Assembly (NCBI RefSeq): GCF_001421965.1
Contig: NZ_LMLP01000001.1
Span: forward strand, 248,001 to 312,000
DNA: 64,000 nucleotides
From: Sphingomonas sp. Leaf67
GTDB taxonomy: Bacteria > Pseudomonadota > Alphaproteobacteria > Sphingomonadales > Sphingomonadaceae
Direction of reading: 5' to 3'
Shown here: in pieces, positions 8,924 to 18,016 of the stretch
Layout: the number at the start of each line of letters is the position of its first letter
How positions within the stretch are numbered: the first letter of the stretch is position 1
Made by a program: the position numbers and the translations under genes
The notes under the pieces: generated by a model
Told to the model about the DNA's origin: nothing
The model's database searches: none
The model's input: only the letters and a program-made list of their open reading frames with translations

Positions 8924-9865
8924 ATGCCGGCGATTGCCCCCACCCCCGATCCCAAGATCGTCGATTGCGTGATCGTCGGCGCTGGTCCTGCCGGACTGAC
9001 CGCCGCCATCTATCTTGCCCGCTTCCATCTGCGCATCCGGATGTTCGATTGCGGGTCGAGCCGGGCGGCGATGATCCCCCGGACCTACAACCATGCGGGC
9101 TTTCCCGGCGGGATCGCGGGGACGGACTTGCTAGCCCGGATGCATGAGCAGGCACGGACCTTTGGGGCGACCTGCACGCCCACCGCGGTGACCGCCATCG
9201 ACCGCCACGACGACGATTTCCGCGTCACCACCGCCGATGGCGTCGTCGCGGCGCGTAGCGTGCTGCTGGCCACCGGGGTGGTCAATCATCGCCCACGGGG
9301 GCTGGACGACGACGTTCATGATGCCGCACTGGCGCGGGGGCTGCTCCGCTATTGCCCGATCTGCGACGGCTATGAGGTGACCGACCGGCGGATCGGGGTG
9401 ATCGGCACCAGCGACCATGGCATGCGCGAGGCGCTGTTCCTGCGCGGCTACAGCGCCGACGTTACCCTGATCGCGCCGGACAGCGACCATCATCTCGACG
9501 ATGCCTGTCGCGATGCGCTGGACGCTGCCGGTGTCCGCCGGGTCGACGGGCCATGCGGACGGTACCGGATCGATGGCGACCGGTTCGTGGTCGAGACAGC
9601 GGAAGGGGAGAGGGCGTTCGACAGTGTCTATCCGGCGCTCGGCTCGCGAATCCGTTCCGAACTGGCGGTCGCCGCCGGCGCCAAGGCGACCGGGGATGGC
9701 TGCCTCGAGGTCGACGATCACCAGCGGACATCGATTCCGGGCCTGTTCGCGGCCGGCGACGTGGTGAAGGGCCTCGACCAGATCAGCCATGCGATGGGCG
9801 AGGCCGGGGTGGCAGCGACGACGATCCGCAACCTCCTGAGCGAACGGCAGCCGCTGCGTCGGTGA
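8924..9865 (+). CDS. Thioredoxin-reductase-like FAD/NAD(P) oxidoreductase
   Basis: A 313-residue flavoprotein of the low-molecular-weight thioredoxin reductase family. The FAD site is [20 protein letters not shown], the redox CxxC is [10 protein letters not shown] near residue 145-150, and the C-terminal FAD motif is [16 protein letters not shown]. The second Rossmann motif that normally binds NADPH reads [16 protein letters not shown] in place of the usual GGGDSA pattern, so nucleotide binding may be weak or changed. A true TrxR usually has CATCDG. The ATG at 8924 fits the family N-terminus. It is first of three plus-strand genes ending with a BLUF photoreceptor. Confidence 0.85.
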   Translation: MPAIAPTPDPKIVDCVIVGAGPAGLTAAIYLARFHLRIRMFDCGSSRAAMIPRTYNHAGFPGGIAGTDLLARMHEQARTFGATCTPTAVTAIDRHDDDFRVTTADGVVAARSVLLATGVVNHRPRGLDDDVHDAALARGLLRYCPICDGYEVTDRRIGVIGTSDHGMREALFLRGYSADVTLIAPDSDHHLDDACRDALDAAGVRRVDGPCGRYRIDGDRFVVETAEGERAFDSVYPALGSRIRSELAVAAGAKATGDGCLEVDDHQRTSIPGLFAAGDVVKGLDQISHAMGEAGVAATTIRNLLSERQPLRR

Positions 9866-9887
9866 GCCTTGGGCCGGGCGGGGCGTC

Positions 9888-10334
9888 ATGCTACCGGGGA
9901 TCATGTCCGTCGGCCTGTTCCTGCTCCTTGCCCTGCCCGCCGATGTCGCGGGGCAGTCGATCGACCGCATCCTCGCCGGCGCCGCCGAACGCGAAGCCCG
10001 CCGGAACTGTACCGCCGCGCGCGACAACGAGGTCGTCGTCTGCGGCGATCCGGACCGCAATGCCCGATATCGCCTGCCCCTTCCGCGCACCAGGTCGCCC
10101 GCCGAGGAAGGCGCGGTGGCGGGGGAGCCGGCACGGGCGTCGGCGCAGGACCCGTTCCTGTCCGGCTGCGGCATCTTTCGCGGCCAGCGTCGCTGCGGCA
10201 AGGCGGAGGCGGAAGCCTATGGCTATGGCGGCGGACGTGATCCGGTCACGCTGGTCGGGCGGCTCGTGACGAAGCTGGCCGATCCCGATGCAGAGATCGG
10301 CCCGCCAGTGACCGTTCCCGATCCAAGGCGGTAA
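9888..10334 (+). CDS. Secreted hypothetical protein
   Basis: 148 residues, family not recognised. The N-terminus MLPGIMSVGLFLLLALPADVAGQ reads as a signal peptide. The mature part contains NEVVVCGDPDRNARYRLP, a short motif frequent in small secreted sphingomonad proteins, and two further cysteines (SGCGIF, RRCGK) that may form a disulphide. It lies 22 bp after the flavoprotein gene and 51 bp before the BLUF gene in the same direction, so the three probably form one transcript. Confidence 0.65.
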   Translation: MLPGIMSVGLFLLLALPADVAGQSIDRILAGAAEREARRNCTAARDNEVVVCGDPDRNARYRLPLPRTRSPAEEGAVAGEPARASAQDPFLSGCGIFRGQRRCGKAEAEAYGYGGGRDPVTLVGRLVTKLADPDAEIGPPVTVPDPRR

Positions 10335-10385
10335 GCCAGCCCCCCGGGACTTGATTGCCCTGCTTAACGATCGTATTTGGCGGGG

Positions 10386-10781
10386 GTGACTCTCTCTCCG
10401 TTTCGCCAGATCTTCTACACCAGCCGGTGCGTGCCGGGCGTGGATGTCGATCAGATCGTCCAGCATTCGCGGCACAACAACGCGGTCGACGGCATCACCG
10501 GCTTGTTATGGTATAATGACGGTATTTTCCTGCAGGTCATCGAGGGGCCGGAGAGCAGCGTCGCATCGACCTATGCCCGCATCGCGAAAGATCCCCGGCA
10601 CGATGCACTGACGATCCTGTCCGATCGCCCGGTCGAGGCACGCGAATTCGGCTATTGGAGCATGGAGCGTGCCGAACGGGGCAGTGCCGATAGCGACGCG
10701 TTGCTGGCGCGGCTCGAACGGCGGCTGAACAACGCGCCTGATGCGGTGCGGCAGGCGTTTACGGCTGCGGCCTTCCGCTGA
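10386..10781 (+). CDS. BLUF-domain blue-light sensor
   Basis: A stand-alone BLUF (FAD blue-light) protein of about 131 residues, short PixD-like type with no output domain. Key positions are present: the Tyr in RQIFYTSR, the Asn of HNNAVDGITGLL, the Gln in GIFLQVIEGP and the Trp/Met pair in FGYWSMERAE. A roughly 35-residue helical C-terminal cap follows. Output is expected through protein contact with an unknown partner. The start is either GTG 10386 or TTG 10377, three codons upstream. The stop is 4 bp from the convergent rimM stop. Confidence 0.92.
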   Translation: MTLSPFRQIFYTSRCVPGVDVDQIVQHSRHNNAVDGITGLLWYNDGIFLQVIEGPESSVASTYARIAKDPRHDALTILSDRPVEAREFGYWSMERAERGSADSDALLARLERRLNNAPDAVRQAFTAAAFR

Positions 10782-10785
10782 CCGG

Positions 10786-11364
10786 TCAGTCGGCGGCGAA
10801 CAGCGCGTCGACGACCATCCGCTCGCCATTCCATTCGGGTACGGCGTGCGGCTGCATCGGCACCATGAAGCGCTTGCCGTCGGGGCGCTCGATTTCGATC
10901 ACGTCGCCGGCACCGAAATCGTCGATCGCGACGACCTGTCCCAAGGCTTCGCCTTCGCTCGACACCACCGGCAATCCCAGCAGGTCGGCATGATAATATT
11001 CGCCCTCGCCCAGCGGGGGCAACTGATCGCGGCCGATCCACAATTCGGTACCGCGCATCGCCTCGGCCCTGGTCCGGTCGGGGATTTCACGAAACTTGCC
11101 GATCACGCCGTTGGTGGCGGGACGCACCGACACGAGGGTCAGTGCGCCGCCATTCAGCGCCGGATAGGCCGACAGATCGTCGGTGAACAGCTTCAGCCGC
11201 ACCTCGCCATTCAGCCCGTGCGCGCCGGCGATCGCCGCCAGCACGACACGGTTACGGTCCGCCGGTTCAGGCGTCGGGCGAGCCTTCGCCGCCGGCGGGG
11301 GCGTCGTCGCGGCCTTCGGCGGGTTCTTCCGCCGATTGGCCGAGGTTGGTGGCGTCTTCGTCAT
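10786..11364 (-). CDS. rimM: Ribosome maturation factor RimM
   Basis: Assists 30S head assembly by binding S19 and 16S rRNA. The PRC-barrel layout is clear: VVLAAIAGAHGLNGEVRLKLF, EAMRGTELWIGRDQLP, the GEYYHADLLGLPVV motif and a C-terminal DVIEIERPDGKRFMVPM. At 192 residues it carries an extra N-terminal tail of about 38 residues rich in Lys, Pro, Thr and Ala that the family core does not need. It follows rpsP after 117 bp containing a hairpin. Confidence 0.95.
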   Translation of the reverse strand: MTKTPPTSANRRKNPPKAATTPPPAAKARPTPEPADRNRVVLAAIAGAHGLNGEVRLKLFTDDLSAYPALNGGALTLVSVRPATNGVIGKFREIPDRTRAEAMRGTELWIGRDQLPPLGEGEYYHADLLGLPVVSSEGEALGQVVAIDDFGAGDVIEIERPDGKRFMVPMQPHAVPEWNGERMVVDALFAAD

Positions 11365-11445
11365 GGTGCGGCTGCTGTTCGGAATCGATCATCGGTCATG
11401 CTCCTGGTCGGGTCGACCCGGAACGCATGATGCCGATCAAAAGGT

Positions 11446-11475
11446 GCCGGCACGTCCCGAAAGACGCGCCGGCAC
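11446..11475 (-). terminator. Hairpin between rpsP and rimM (attenuator-like)
   Basis: On the minus strand GTGCCGGCGCGTC and GGACGTGCCGGCAC pair around a short TTTC loop and are followed by CC and four T. It sits a few bases after the rpsP stop and could make rimM expression partial compared with S16, or protect the rpsP mRNA end. Confidence 0.55.
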
Positions 11476-11481
11476 AATATT

Positions 11482-11865
11482 TTACGCTTCGGCGGTTTCG
11501 GCCGGTGCGGCGGCGGCTTCTTCAGCGGCCTTGGCCTTTTCAGCGCGTTCCTCGGCGCGCTCGACGGCCTTCTCGCCCGGCTTGCCCTTGCTCGGGTTGT
11601 TGCGGGCAGCGCGTTCCTTCACGCCGGCCTTGTCGAGGAAGCGGGCGACGCGGTCGGTCGGCTGCGCGCCGACGCTCAGCCAATGGGTCGCACGTTCGGC
11701 GTCGAGCACGACGCGCTTTTCGTCTTCCTTGCCCAGCAGCGGGTTGTAGGTGCCGATCTTCTCGATGAAGCGGCCGTCACGCGGGCTGCGCGCATCGGCG
11801 ACGACGATGCGGTAGTACGGACGCTTCTTCGAGCCACCACGCGACAGACGGATGCTGATTGCCAT
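11482..11865 (-). CDS. rpsP: 30S ribosomal protein S16
   Basis: Small-subunit assembly protein, 127 residues. The core [38 protein letters not shown] and [16 protein letters not shown] is canonical. Beyond residue about 80 comes the long Ala/Glu/Lys-rich helical tail usual in alphaproteobacteria. It lies 47 bp after ffh with a purine-rich AGGAAGAAG ribosome site just before the ATG. Confidence 0.97.
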   Translation of the reverse strand: MAISIRLSRGGSKKRPYYRIVVADARSPRDGRFIEKIGTYNPLLGKEDEKRVVLDAERATHWLSVGAQPTDRVARFLDKAGVKERAARNNPSKGKPGEKAVERAEERAEKAKAAEEAAAAPAETAEA

Positions 11866-11912
11866 TATTCTTCTTCCTTCGTTGGTTCGTGTAAGCCGGT
11901 TCCGACCGGCAA

Positions 11913-13418
11913 TTACTTCTTCTTGATAAGGTTTTCGAAGCCGGGGGGCAGTTGCGGCATGCCGCCGCCCTTCCCGCCCATGCCGCCGAGCCCTGGCAGG
12001 CCCGGCATTTCGCCACCCGCCTTGCTCATCAGGTCGCCAAGGCCGGGGCCGCCCAGCGCATTGCCGAGGCCGCCCATGCCGCCCTTGCCCAGCATCGACA
12101 TCATGCCCTTGATTCCGCCCATCTTCTTGAGCTTCTTCATGGCCGACTGCATTTCCTGATGCATCTTCAGCAGCTTGTTGATGTCCTGCACCGTGGTGCC
12201 CGACCCCTTGGCAATGCGGATCTTGCGCTTGGCATTGATTAGTTCGGGCCTGGCGCGTTCCTTCACCGTCATCGACGTGATCATCGCGTCCATGCGCAGC
12301 AGGATCTTTTCATCCACCGCACCCGACGCCATCGCCGCCTGCGCCTTCTTCATGCCGGGAATCATGCCCGCCAGCGCGCCGAGGCCACCCATGCGCCGCA
12401 TCTGCGCCAGCTGCCCGCGCAGATCGTTCATGTCGAACTGACCCTTGGCAAGGCGACCGGCCATGCGCTCGGCATCTTCGGCCTCGATCGACTGTGCGGC
12501 CTTTTCGACCAGCGAGACGACGTCTCCCATGCCGAGGATGCGCCCCGCGACGCGCTTGGGGTGGAACGGCTCGATCGCGTCAAGCTTTTCGCCGGTGCCC
12601 GCGAACTTGATCGGTTTGCCGGTGACCGCCCGCATCGACAGCGCGGCACCACCGCGCGCATCGCCGTCCATCCGCGTCAGGATGACGCCGGTCAGCGGCA
12701 CCTGTTCGGAGAAGTTCTGCGCGACGTTGACCGCGTCCTGACCGGTCAGCGAGTCGACGACGAGCAGGATTTCGTTCGGCCGGGCAATGTCCGCCACGGC
12801 CTTCATCTCGTCCATCAGCGCCTGATCGACGTGCAGGCGGCCCGCCGTATCGAGCATGACGACGTCATAGCCCTGCAACTTCGCCGATTGCAGCGCGCGC
12901 CGCGCGATATCGACCGGCTGCTGGCCCTGCACGATCGGCAGCGTCGCGACCTCGACCTGCGTGCCAAGGACCGCCAGCTGTTCCTGCGCCGCCGGACGAT
13001 TGACGTCGAGCGACGCCATCATCACCTTCTTGCCCTCGCGCTTGGCGAGCAGCTTGGCGAGCTTGGCCGTCGTGGTGGTCTTGCCCGAACCCTGCAAGCC
13101 GACCAGCATCACGACCGCCGGTGGGGTGACCGCGACATCGAGTTCGGCGGTGTCCGACCCCAGCATGTCGATCAGCGCGTCGTGCACGATCTTGACGACC
13201 TGCTGCCCCGGCGTGATCGAACGCAGAACATTCTGGCCGACCGCGGCCTCGGTCGCCTTCTCGACGAAATCGCGGGCGACCGGCAGCGCCACGTCCGCTT
13301 CGAGCAGGGCGACGCGGACTTCACGCATCGCGGTGCGAACGTCGGCTTCGGTCAGTGCGCCGCGACCGCGCAAACGATCGAACACCCCTCCCAGCCGGTC
13401 ACTCAGACTCTCGAACAC
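11913..13418 (-). CDS. ffh: Signal recognition particle protein Ffh
   Basis: SRP GTPase that binds signal sequences and 4.5S RNA and docks with FtsY. The 501-residue protein has the N domain, the G domain with [18 protein letters not shown] (P-loop), [20 protein letters not shown] and [14 protein letters not shown], and a methionine-rich M domain ending in a Gly/Met low-complexity tail. It starts with GTG at 13418. It heads the minus-strand ffh-rpsP-rimM series; the receptor ftsY is 3.7 kb away on the other strand. Confidence 0.97.
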   Translation of the reverse strand: MFESLSDRLGGVFDRLRGRGALTEADVRTAMREVRVALLEADVALPVARDFVEKATEAAVGQNVLRSITPGQQVVKIVHDALIDMLGSDTAELDVAVTPPAVVMLVGLQGSGKTTTTAKLAKLLAKREGKKVMMASLDVNRPAAQEQLAVLGTQVEVATLPIVQGQQPVDIARRALQSAKLQGYDVVMLDTAGRLHVDQALMDEMKAVADIARPNEILLVVDSLTGQDAVNVAQNFSEQVPLTGVILTRMDGDARGGAALSMRAVTGKPIKFAGTGEKLDAIEPFHPKRVAGRILGMGDVVSLVEKAAQSIEAEDAERMAGRLAKGQFDMNDLRGQLAQMRRMGGLGALAGMIPGMKKAQAAMASGAVDEKILLRMDAMITSMTVKERARPELINAKRKIRIAKGSGTTVQDINKLLKMHQEMQSAMKKLKKMGGIKGMMSMLGKGGMGGLGNALGGPGLGDLMSKAGGEMPGLPGLGGMGGKGGGMPQLPPGFENLIKKK

Positions 13419-13650
13419 GCTACCACTCCAACCTTGCCGCGTGAAAAACGCTCAAGCAAAACACGCCGGCGGACGAAACCTCGTCGGCCGGCGTCGCCCG
13501 CGGGCGGCAATGCTGAACGTCTCCCTGCAGAAACGATCCGCGCCCTTACCCCGAAACTCGGTTCAGCGCAAGTCATGGCGATCGGCGGGGCTTCCGGGGC
13601 GGACATCCGGTCGGCTTTAACCGCTTCTACACCGATGACCCTGATAAACG

Positions 13651-15303
13651 ATGGTGATGGAATGGGATCGTCAAAAAGGAACCGAGGGCATCGGCCCCGC
13701 TCTGGCGGAACCGCGGGAACGCGGCGAACGCTGGACCCTGGCGATCTGCGCCGGCGCGATCCTGTTGTTCGTAGGCCTGAGCTTCGCCGTCATATCGGGG
13801 CTGCTCGACCACCGCTTCTACGGCGGTGAGCCGGTCGCGCAGCCGCTGGTGACGGCGTTGCTGATTAATGCTGCGCTGGTCATCTTCGGCTGGCGACGCC
13901 ACCGTGCCGTCCGGGTCGAGATGCATGGCCGTTCCGCCGCCGAGGAGCGCGCACGGCTGCTGGCGTCGCGCGATCCGCTAACCGGCTTCCTCAACCGCCG
14001 CAGTCTCAGCGAGGCCGGTGCCGCGCTGCTGCGATCGGCGACGAAGCGCGATCAGGCCGTGGCGCTGCTGATCGTCGACCTCGATCATTTCAAGATGGTC
14101 AACGACATGCACGGCCATGCCGCTGGCGACAGCGTGCTGCGTAGCGTCGCGCTGGAAATCGCCGGTGCGATGCCACCCGCTGCACTGACCGCCCGATTCG
14201 GCGGCGACGCCTTTGCCTGCGCCTTCGTGTTCGACGCACGCGATCCGTCGGTCGTCGAACGCATCGCGAACCGCGTCATCACCGCACTGTCGCAACCGAT
14301 GTTCGTCGACGACCTGCGCATTCACCTGAGCTGCTCGATCGGCATCGCCCGGTCGGACTTCGACGGCGGCGGGATCGACACGCTGCTGCGTTCCGCCGAT
14401 ATCGCGATGTATTCGGCCAAGAAATCGGGTCGCGGCGACTTCACCTGGTTCGACCGGGCGATGGAACATGCGTTGATCGACCGCAACGACATCGAAAGTG
14501 GCCTTCGCCTCGCAATCCCCGCCGGACAGGTCGTGCCGTATTTCGAACCACAGGTCGATCTGGCGACCGGCCGGTTGTGCGGGTTCGAGGTGCTGGCACG
14601 CTGGACGCATCCGACGCAGGGGCCGATTCCGCCCGATCGCTTCATTCCGGTGGCGGAGGAAGCCGGGCTGATCGGTGATCTGTCGCTGTCGATCATGCGA
14701 CAGGCGTTCGCCGCCGCGCGCGACTGGGATCCGGGCATCACCCTGTCGGTCAACATCTCGCCATGGCAGCTGCGCGACGCATGGCTGGCGCAGAAGATCA
14801 TCAAGACGACCGTCGAATGCGGTTTCGCACCCAACCGGCTGGAGATCGAGATCACCGAAAGCGCGTTGTTCGACAATCTGCCGCTGGCGCAGTCGATCGT
14901 CGGATCGCTCAAGAATCAGGGCGTGCGCCTGTCGCTCGACGATTTCGGCACCGGCTATTCGAGCCTTGCGCATCTGCGGGCACTGCCGTTCGACCGGATC
15001 AAGATCGACAAGAGCTTCGTTCTGTCGCTGCTCGACAATGCCGATTCGGCGGCGATCGTCCACGCGATCATCGGCCTTGGCGAAAGCCTGAACCTGCCGA
15101 TCACCGCCGAGGGCGTCGAAACCGACGCGATCGCGGAGCGACTGGCCGCGCTGGGGTGCGCGAAGGCGCAGGGCTGGGCCTATAGCCGGCCGCTGACCGT
15201 AGCCGACACGCGGCGGATGCTGGCCGCGCGCGGGCTGCTGCATAGCGGCGGATCGGCCGATGCCGACACGACCGACGTCACCAACCGGCGTCGGGCCGGG
15301 TGA
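13651..15303 (+). CDS. GGDEF-EAL membrane protein, probable c-di-GMP phosphodiesterase
   Basis: 550 residues. Two hydrophobic segments at about 27-55 and 65-85 anchor it in the inner membrane with no obvious extracellular sensor. The GGDEF domain (about 105-270) reads RFGGDAFACAF, so the catalytic Glu is replaced by Ala and cyclase activity is doubtful. The EAL domain (about 285-530) keeps the catalytic set: FEVLARW (E-V-L variant), SVNISPWQL, EIEITESAL, SLDDFGTGYSS, RIKIDKSFV and ITAEGVET. It therefore most likely hydrolyses c-di-GMP, possibly with GTP binding in the GGDEF half. ATG 13651 or ATG 13657 can start it. The end overlaps the convergent DUF924 gene by 26 bp. Confidence 0.92.
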   Translation: MVMEWDRQKGTEGIGPALAEPRERGERWTLAICAGAILLFVGLSFAVISGLLDHRFYGGEPVAQPLVTALLINAALVIFGWRRHRAVRVEMHGRSAAEERARLLASRDPLTGFLNRRSLSEAGAALLRSATKRDQAVALLIVDLDHFKMVNDMHGHAAGDSVLRSVALEIAGAMPPAALTARFGGDAFACAFVFDARDPSVVERIANRVITALSQPMFVDDLRIHLSCSIGIARSDFDGGGIDTLLRSADIAMYSAKKSGRGDFTWFDRAMEHALIDRNDIESGLRLAIPAGQVVPYFEPQVDLATGRLCGFEVLARWTHPTQGPIPPDRFIPVAEEAGLIGDLSLSIMRQAFAAARDWDPGITLSVNISPWQLRDAWLAQKIIKTTVECGFAPNRLEIEITESALFDNLPLAQSIVGSLKNQGVRLSLDDFGTGYSSLAHLRALPFDRIKIDKSFVLSLLDNADSAAIVHAIIGLGESLNLPITAEGVETDAIAERLAALGCAKAQGWAYSRPLTVADTRRMLAARGLLHSGGSADADTTDVTNRRRAG

Positions 15304-15856
15304 GATAGGCGCGCTCCGCCTCGGTCGATTCCCGGCCGAGCGCGGCGTTGCGCGACGGATACCGACCATATTGCGCAAGGACCGCCGCATGATCGCGCGC
15401 GAATTGCAGGTTCAGCGGATTGCCGAGCGATTCGAAACAGCGCAGCGAGAATCGCGCCACCCCGGCGTCCTCGCAGTGCATCAGCGGCATGTAGAGAAAC
15501 GAGCGTTCGAGCGGCGGAAATTCCCGATCGTCGCCCCGCGCAATCCCGATCAGTGCCAGTTCGAGCGCCAGCGGGTCGGCGGCGAACGCATCGGCGGTGC
15601 CGCGATGAATGTTGCGCGAAAACTGATCAAGCAGGATCACCGCCGCCAATAGAAGATGCTCCTCTTCGCGCCACTCGGCCGCCTCGCTCGCCAGCACCGC
15701 GTCGCGCAGGCCACCGAACCGGTCGGCGATTGTCGCATCCAGCGCCGCATCCTTGGCGAAATGCCGGTCCGGCCCGACCTCGTCGAACCAGAAGTCGAGC
15801 ACCGCCCGCGCGTTCGCGTGGACTTCGCGTGTCCCTGTCCCTAGATCACCGCCCAT
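15278..15856 (-). CDS. DUF924 family protein
   Basis: A 192-residue protein of the DUF924 (TPR-like, COG3803) family: VLDFWFDEVGPDRHFAKD, LLAAVILLDQFSRNIHRGTADAFAAD cut across the core, and PLMHCEDAGVARFSL. The fold is all-helical; the cellular role is not established. Its ATG occupies 15856-15854, overlapping the opposite-strand start of mtaB by two bases, so the two leaders overlap. Confidence 0.88.
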   Translation of the reverse strand: MGGDLGTGTREVHANARAVLDFWFDEVGPDRHFAKDAALDATIADRFGGLRDAVLASEAAEWREEEHLLLAAVILLDQFSRNIHRGTADAFAADPLALELALIGIARGDDREFPPLERSFLYMPLMHCEDAGVARFSLRCFESLGNPLNLQFARDHAAVLAQYGRYPSRNAALGRESTEAERAYLTRPDAGW

Positions 15857-17090
15857 GCCATCCTCCGCTGGTCCCACCATCATCACGCTCGGCTGCCGGC
15901 TGAACATCGCCGAAAGCGATGCGATCCGCGGGTTGCTGGTCGACCGCGACGTGACCGTGGTCAATAGCTGTGCGGTCACCAACGACGCGGTAGCCGCCAC
16001 ACGCCGCGCGATCCGCCGCGCCCGCCGCGACCGGCCGACGGGGGCATTGATCGTCACCGGCTGCGCGGCGCAGATCGATCCGGCAAGTTTCGCGGCGATG
16101 CCCGAAGTCGACCGGGTCATCGGCAATTCGGATAAGCTGAACCCGGCAGCGTGGAGCTCCACCGATCCGGTCGTGGTCCGCGACATCGCCCGCGTCCTCG
16201 ACACCGCGCCGCAATTGGCCGGTGGGTTCGAAGGGCAGACCCGCGCCTTTGTCGAGGTGCAGAACGGGTGTGACCACCGCTGCACCTTCTGCGCGATCCC
16301 GGCCGGTCGTGGCCCCTCGCGATCGGCGACGATCGATGACGTAGTGGCGCAGGTCGCCGGCCTCGTTTTGGCTGGTCATGCCGAAATCGTGCTGACCGGT
16401 GTCGACGTGTCGAGCTATGGCGACGACCTGTCCGATACCCCGAAGCTGGGCGATCTGGTCGAGGCGATCCTTGCCCGCACCGGCTTGCGACGGCTGCGGC
16501 TATCCTCACTCGATCCGGCAGTATTCGATACCAAGCTGTTCGAATTGTTGACGCAAGAGCCACGCGTCATGCCGCACGTCCATCTATCGTTTCAAGCCGG
16601 CGACGACATGATCCTCAAGCGGATGCGCCGCCGCCACAGCCGCGCCGATGCGGTCGCGCTGGTCGATCGATTGAAGACGGCGCGCGGAGAAATCGCGATC
16701 GGTGCCGATCTCATCGCCGGCTTTCCGACCGAGGACGATGCGATGGCGGCGAACACGCTCGCGCTGATCGACGATTGCGATATCGTCCATGCCCATGTCT
16801 TTCCCTACAGCCCGCGCGCGCGTACCCCGGCGGCTCGGATGCCGCAGGTGCCGCCGCCGATCGGCAAGGCGCGCGCGCAGGCGTTACGCGCCGCCGCCGA
16901 ACGCCGCCACCGCGACTGGCTGCAACGGCAGGTCGGTACCACCGCCGACATCCTCGTCGAACGCCCCGGCACGCGCGGGCACAGCCCCGGTTTCGCCGAT
17001 GTTTCGCTTCCCCCCTGCCCGCCCGGTTCGATCGTGACCGCGCGGCTGACCCATATCGAAGGCAATCAGTTGATCGGAATGCCCCTATGA
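15855..17090 (+). CDS. mtaB: tRNA t6A37 methylthiotransferase MtaB
   Basis: Radical-SAM enzyme that converts t6A37 to ms2t6A37 in tRNAs reading ANN codons. About 411 residues: the UPF0004 domain supplies three cluster cysteines (TLGCRLNIAESD, VNSCAVTN, VTGCAAQID), and the radical-SAM domain has GCDHRCTFCAIP (CxxxCxxC), followed by LTGVDVSSYG and GADLIAGFPTED. A short TRAM-like end finishes at LIGMPL. ATG 15855 gives the exact family N-terminus; no clear ribosome site precedes it because that DNA is the start of DUF924. Its stop overlaps the ftsY start (ATGA). Confidence 0.94.
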   Translation: MPSSAGPTIITLGCRLNIAESDAIRGLLVDRDVTVVNSCAVTNDAVAATRRAIRRARRDRPTGALIVTGCAAQIDPASFAAMPEVDRVIGNSDKLNPAAWSSTDPVVVRDIARVLDTAPQLAGGFEGQTRAFVEVQNGCDHRCTFCAIPAGRGPSRSATIDDVVAQVAGLVLAGHAEIVLTGVDVSSYGDDLSDTPKLGDLVEAILARTGLRRLRLSSLDPAVFDTKLFELLTQEPRVMPHVHLSFQAGDDMILKRMRRRHSRADAVALVDRLKTARGEIAIGADLIAGFPTEDDAMAANTLALIDDCDIVHAHVFPYSPRARTPAARMPQVPPPIGKARAQALRAAAERRHRDWLQRQVGTTADILVERPGTRGHSPGFADVSLPPCPPGSIVTARLTHIEGNQLIGMPL

Positions 17091-18016
17091 GCCTTTCGTG
17101 GCACGAACGCCTGCTCGGCGGCCTCAAGAAGACCTCCGACCGGTTGACCGGCAATCTCGTCGGGCTGTCCGCCGCGCGGCTCGATGACGCGCAACTCGAC
17201 GATATCGAGGAAGCGCTGATCGCCTCCGACCTCGGCCCCGCCACTGCCGCGCGGGTCCGCCAGCGTCTCGCCGAAGGGCAATATGAGCGCAACATGGAGG
17301 AACTCGGCATCCGGCTGGTCGTCGCCGAAGAGATCGAAAAGGTCTTAACACCGGTTGCCAAGCCACTGGAAATCGAGGCCTTTCCACGGCCGCAAGTCAT
17401 TCTGGTCATCGGCGTCAACGGATCGGGCAAGACCACCACCATCGCCAAGCTCGCCAAGACACTGGTCGAGCAGGATTATGGCGTGATGCTGGCGGCGGGC
17501 GACACGTTTCGCGCTGCCGCCATCGGTCAGCTCAGGACCTGGGCCGAGCGGATCGGTGTGCCGATCGTCAGCGGGGCCGAGGGCGGCGACGCGGCAGGCA
17601 TCGTCTATGAAGCGGTCAAGCAGGCGACGGCGACCGGCATCGACGTGCTGATCGTCGACACCGCCGGTCGCCTGCAGAACAAGCGCGAACTGATGGACGA
17701 ACTGGCAAAGGTCCGCCGCGTCCTTGGCCGCCTGAACCCGGCAGCCCCGCACGACGTCGTCCTCGTGCTCGATGCGACAACCGGGCAGAACGCCCTGAAC
17801 CAGATCGAGGTGTTCAAGGAGATGGCGGGCGTCACCGGCCTCGTCATGACCAAGCTGGATGGCACGGCGCGCGGCGGCGTGCTGGTCGCGGCGGCGGAAA
17901 GGTTCGGGCTGCCGATCCATGCAATCGGAGTCGGCGAGACCGCCGACGACCTGCGCGGGTTCGACGCCAACGAAGTCTCGCGGATCATCGCCGGTGTCGA
18001 ACGGGTGCGCAAATGA
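17087..18016 (+). CDS. ftsY: SRP receptor FtsY
   Basis: Membrane-associated SRP receptor GTPase, 309 residues. NG-domain motifs are VNGSGKTTTIAKLAKTL, AAGDTFRAAAIGQL, VDTAGRLQNKRELMDEL, TKLDGTARGGVLV and GVGETADDLRGF. The acidic A domain of E. coli FtsY is absent; the N-terminus begins directly with a short amphipathic helix (LSWHERLLGGLKKTSDRL), normal for alphaproteobacteria. The start is ATG 17087, coupled to mtaB; the stop couples to yciB. Confidence 0.97.
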   Translation: MSLSWHERLLGGLKKTSDRLTGNLVGLSAARLDDAQLDDIEEALIASDLGPATAARVRQRLAEGQYERNMEELGIRLVVAEEIEKVLTPVAKPLEIEAFPRPQVILVIGVNGSGKTTTIAKLAKTLVEQDYGVMLAAGDTFRAAAIGQLRTWAERIGVPIVSGAEGGDAAGIVYEAVKQATATGIDVLIVDTAGRLQNKRELMDELAKVRRVLGRLNPAAPHDVVLVLDATTGQNALNQIEVFKEMAGVTGLVMTKLDGTARGGVLVAAAERFGLPIHAIGVGETADDLRGFDANEVSRIIAGVERVRK

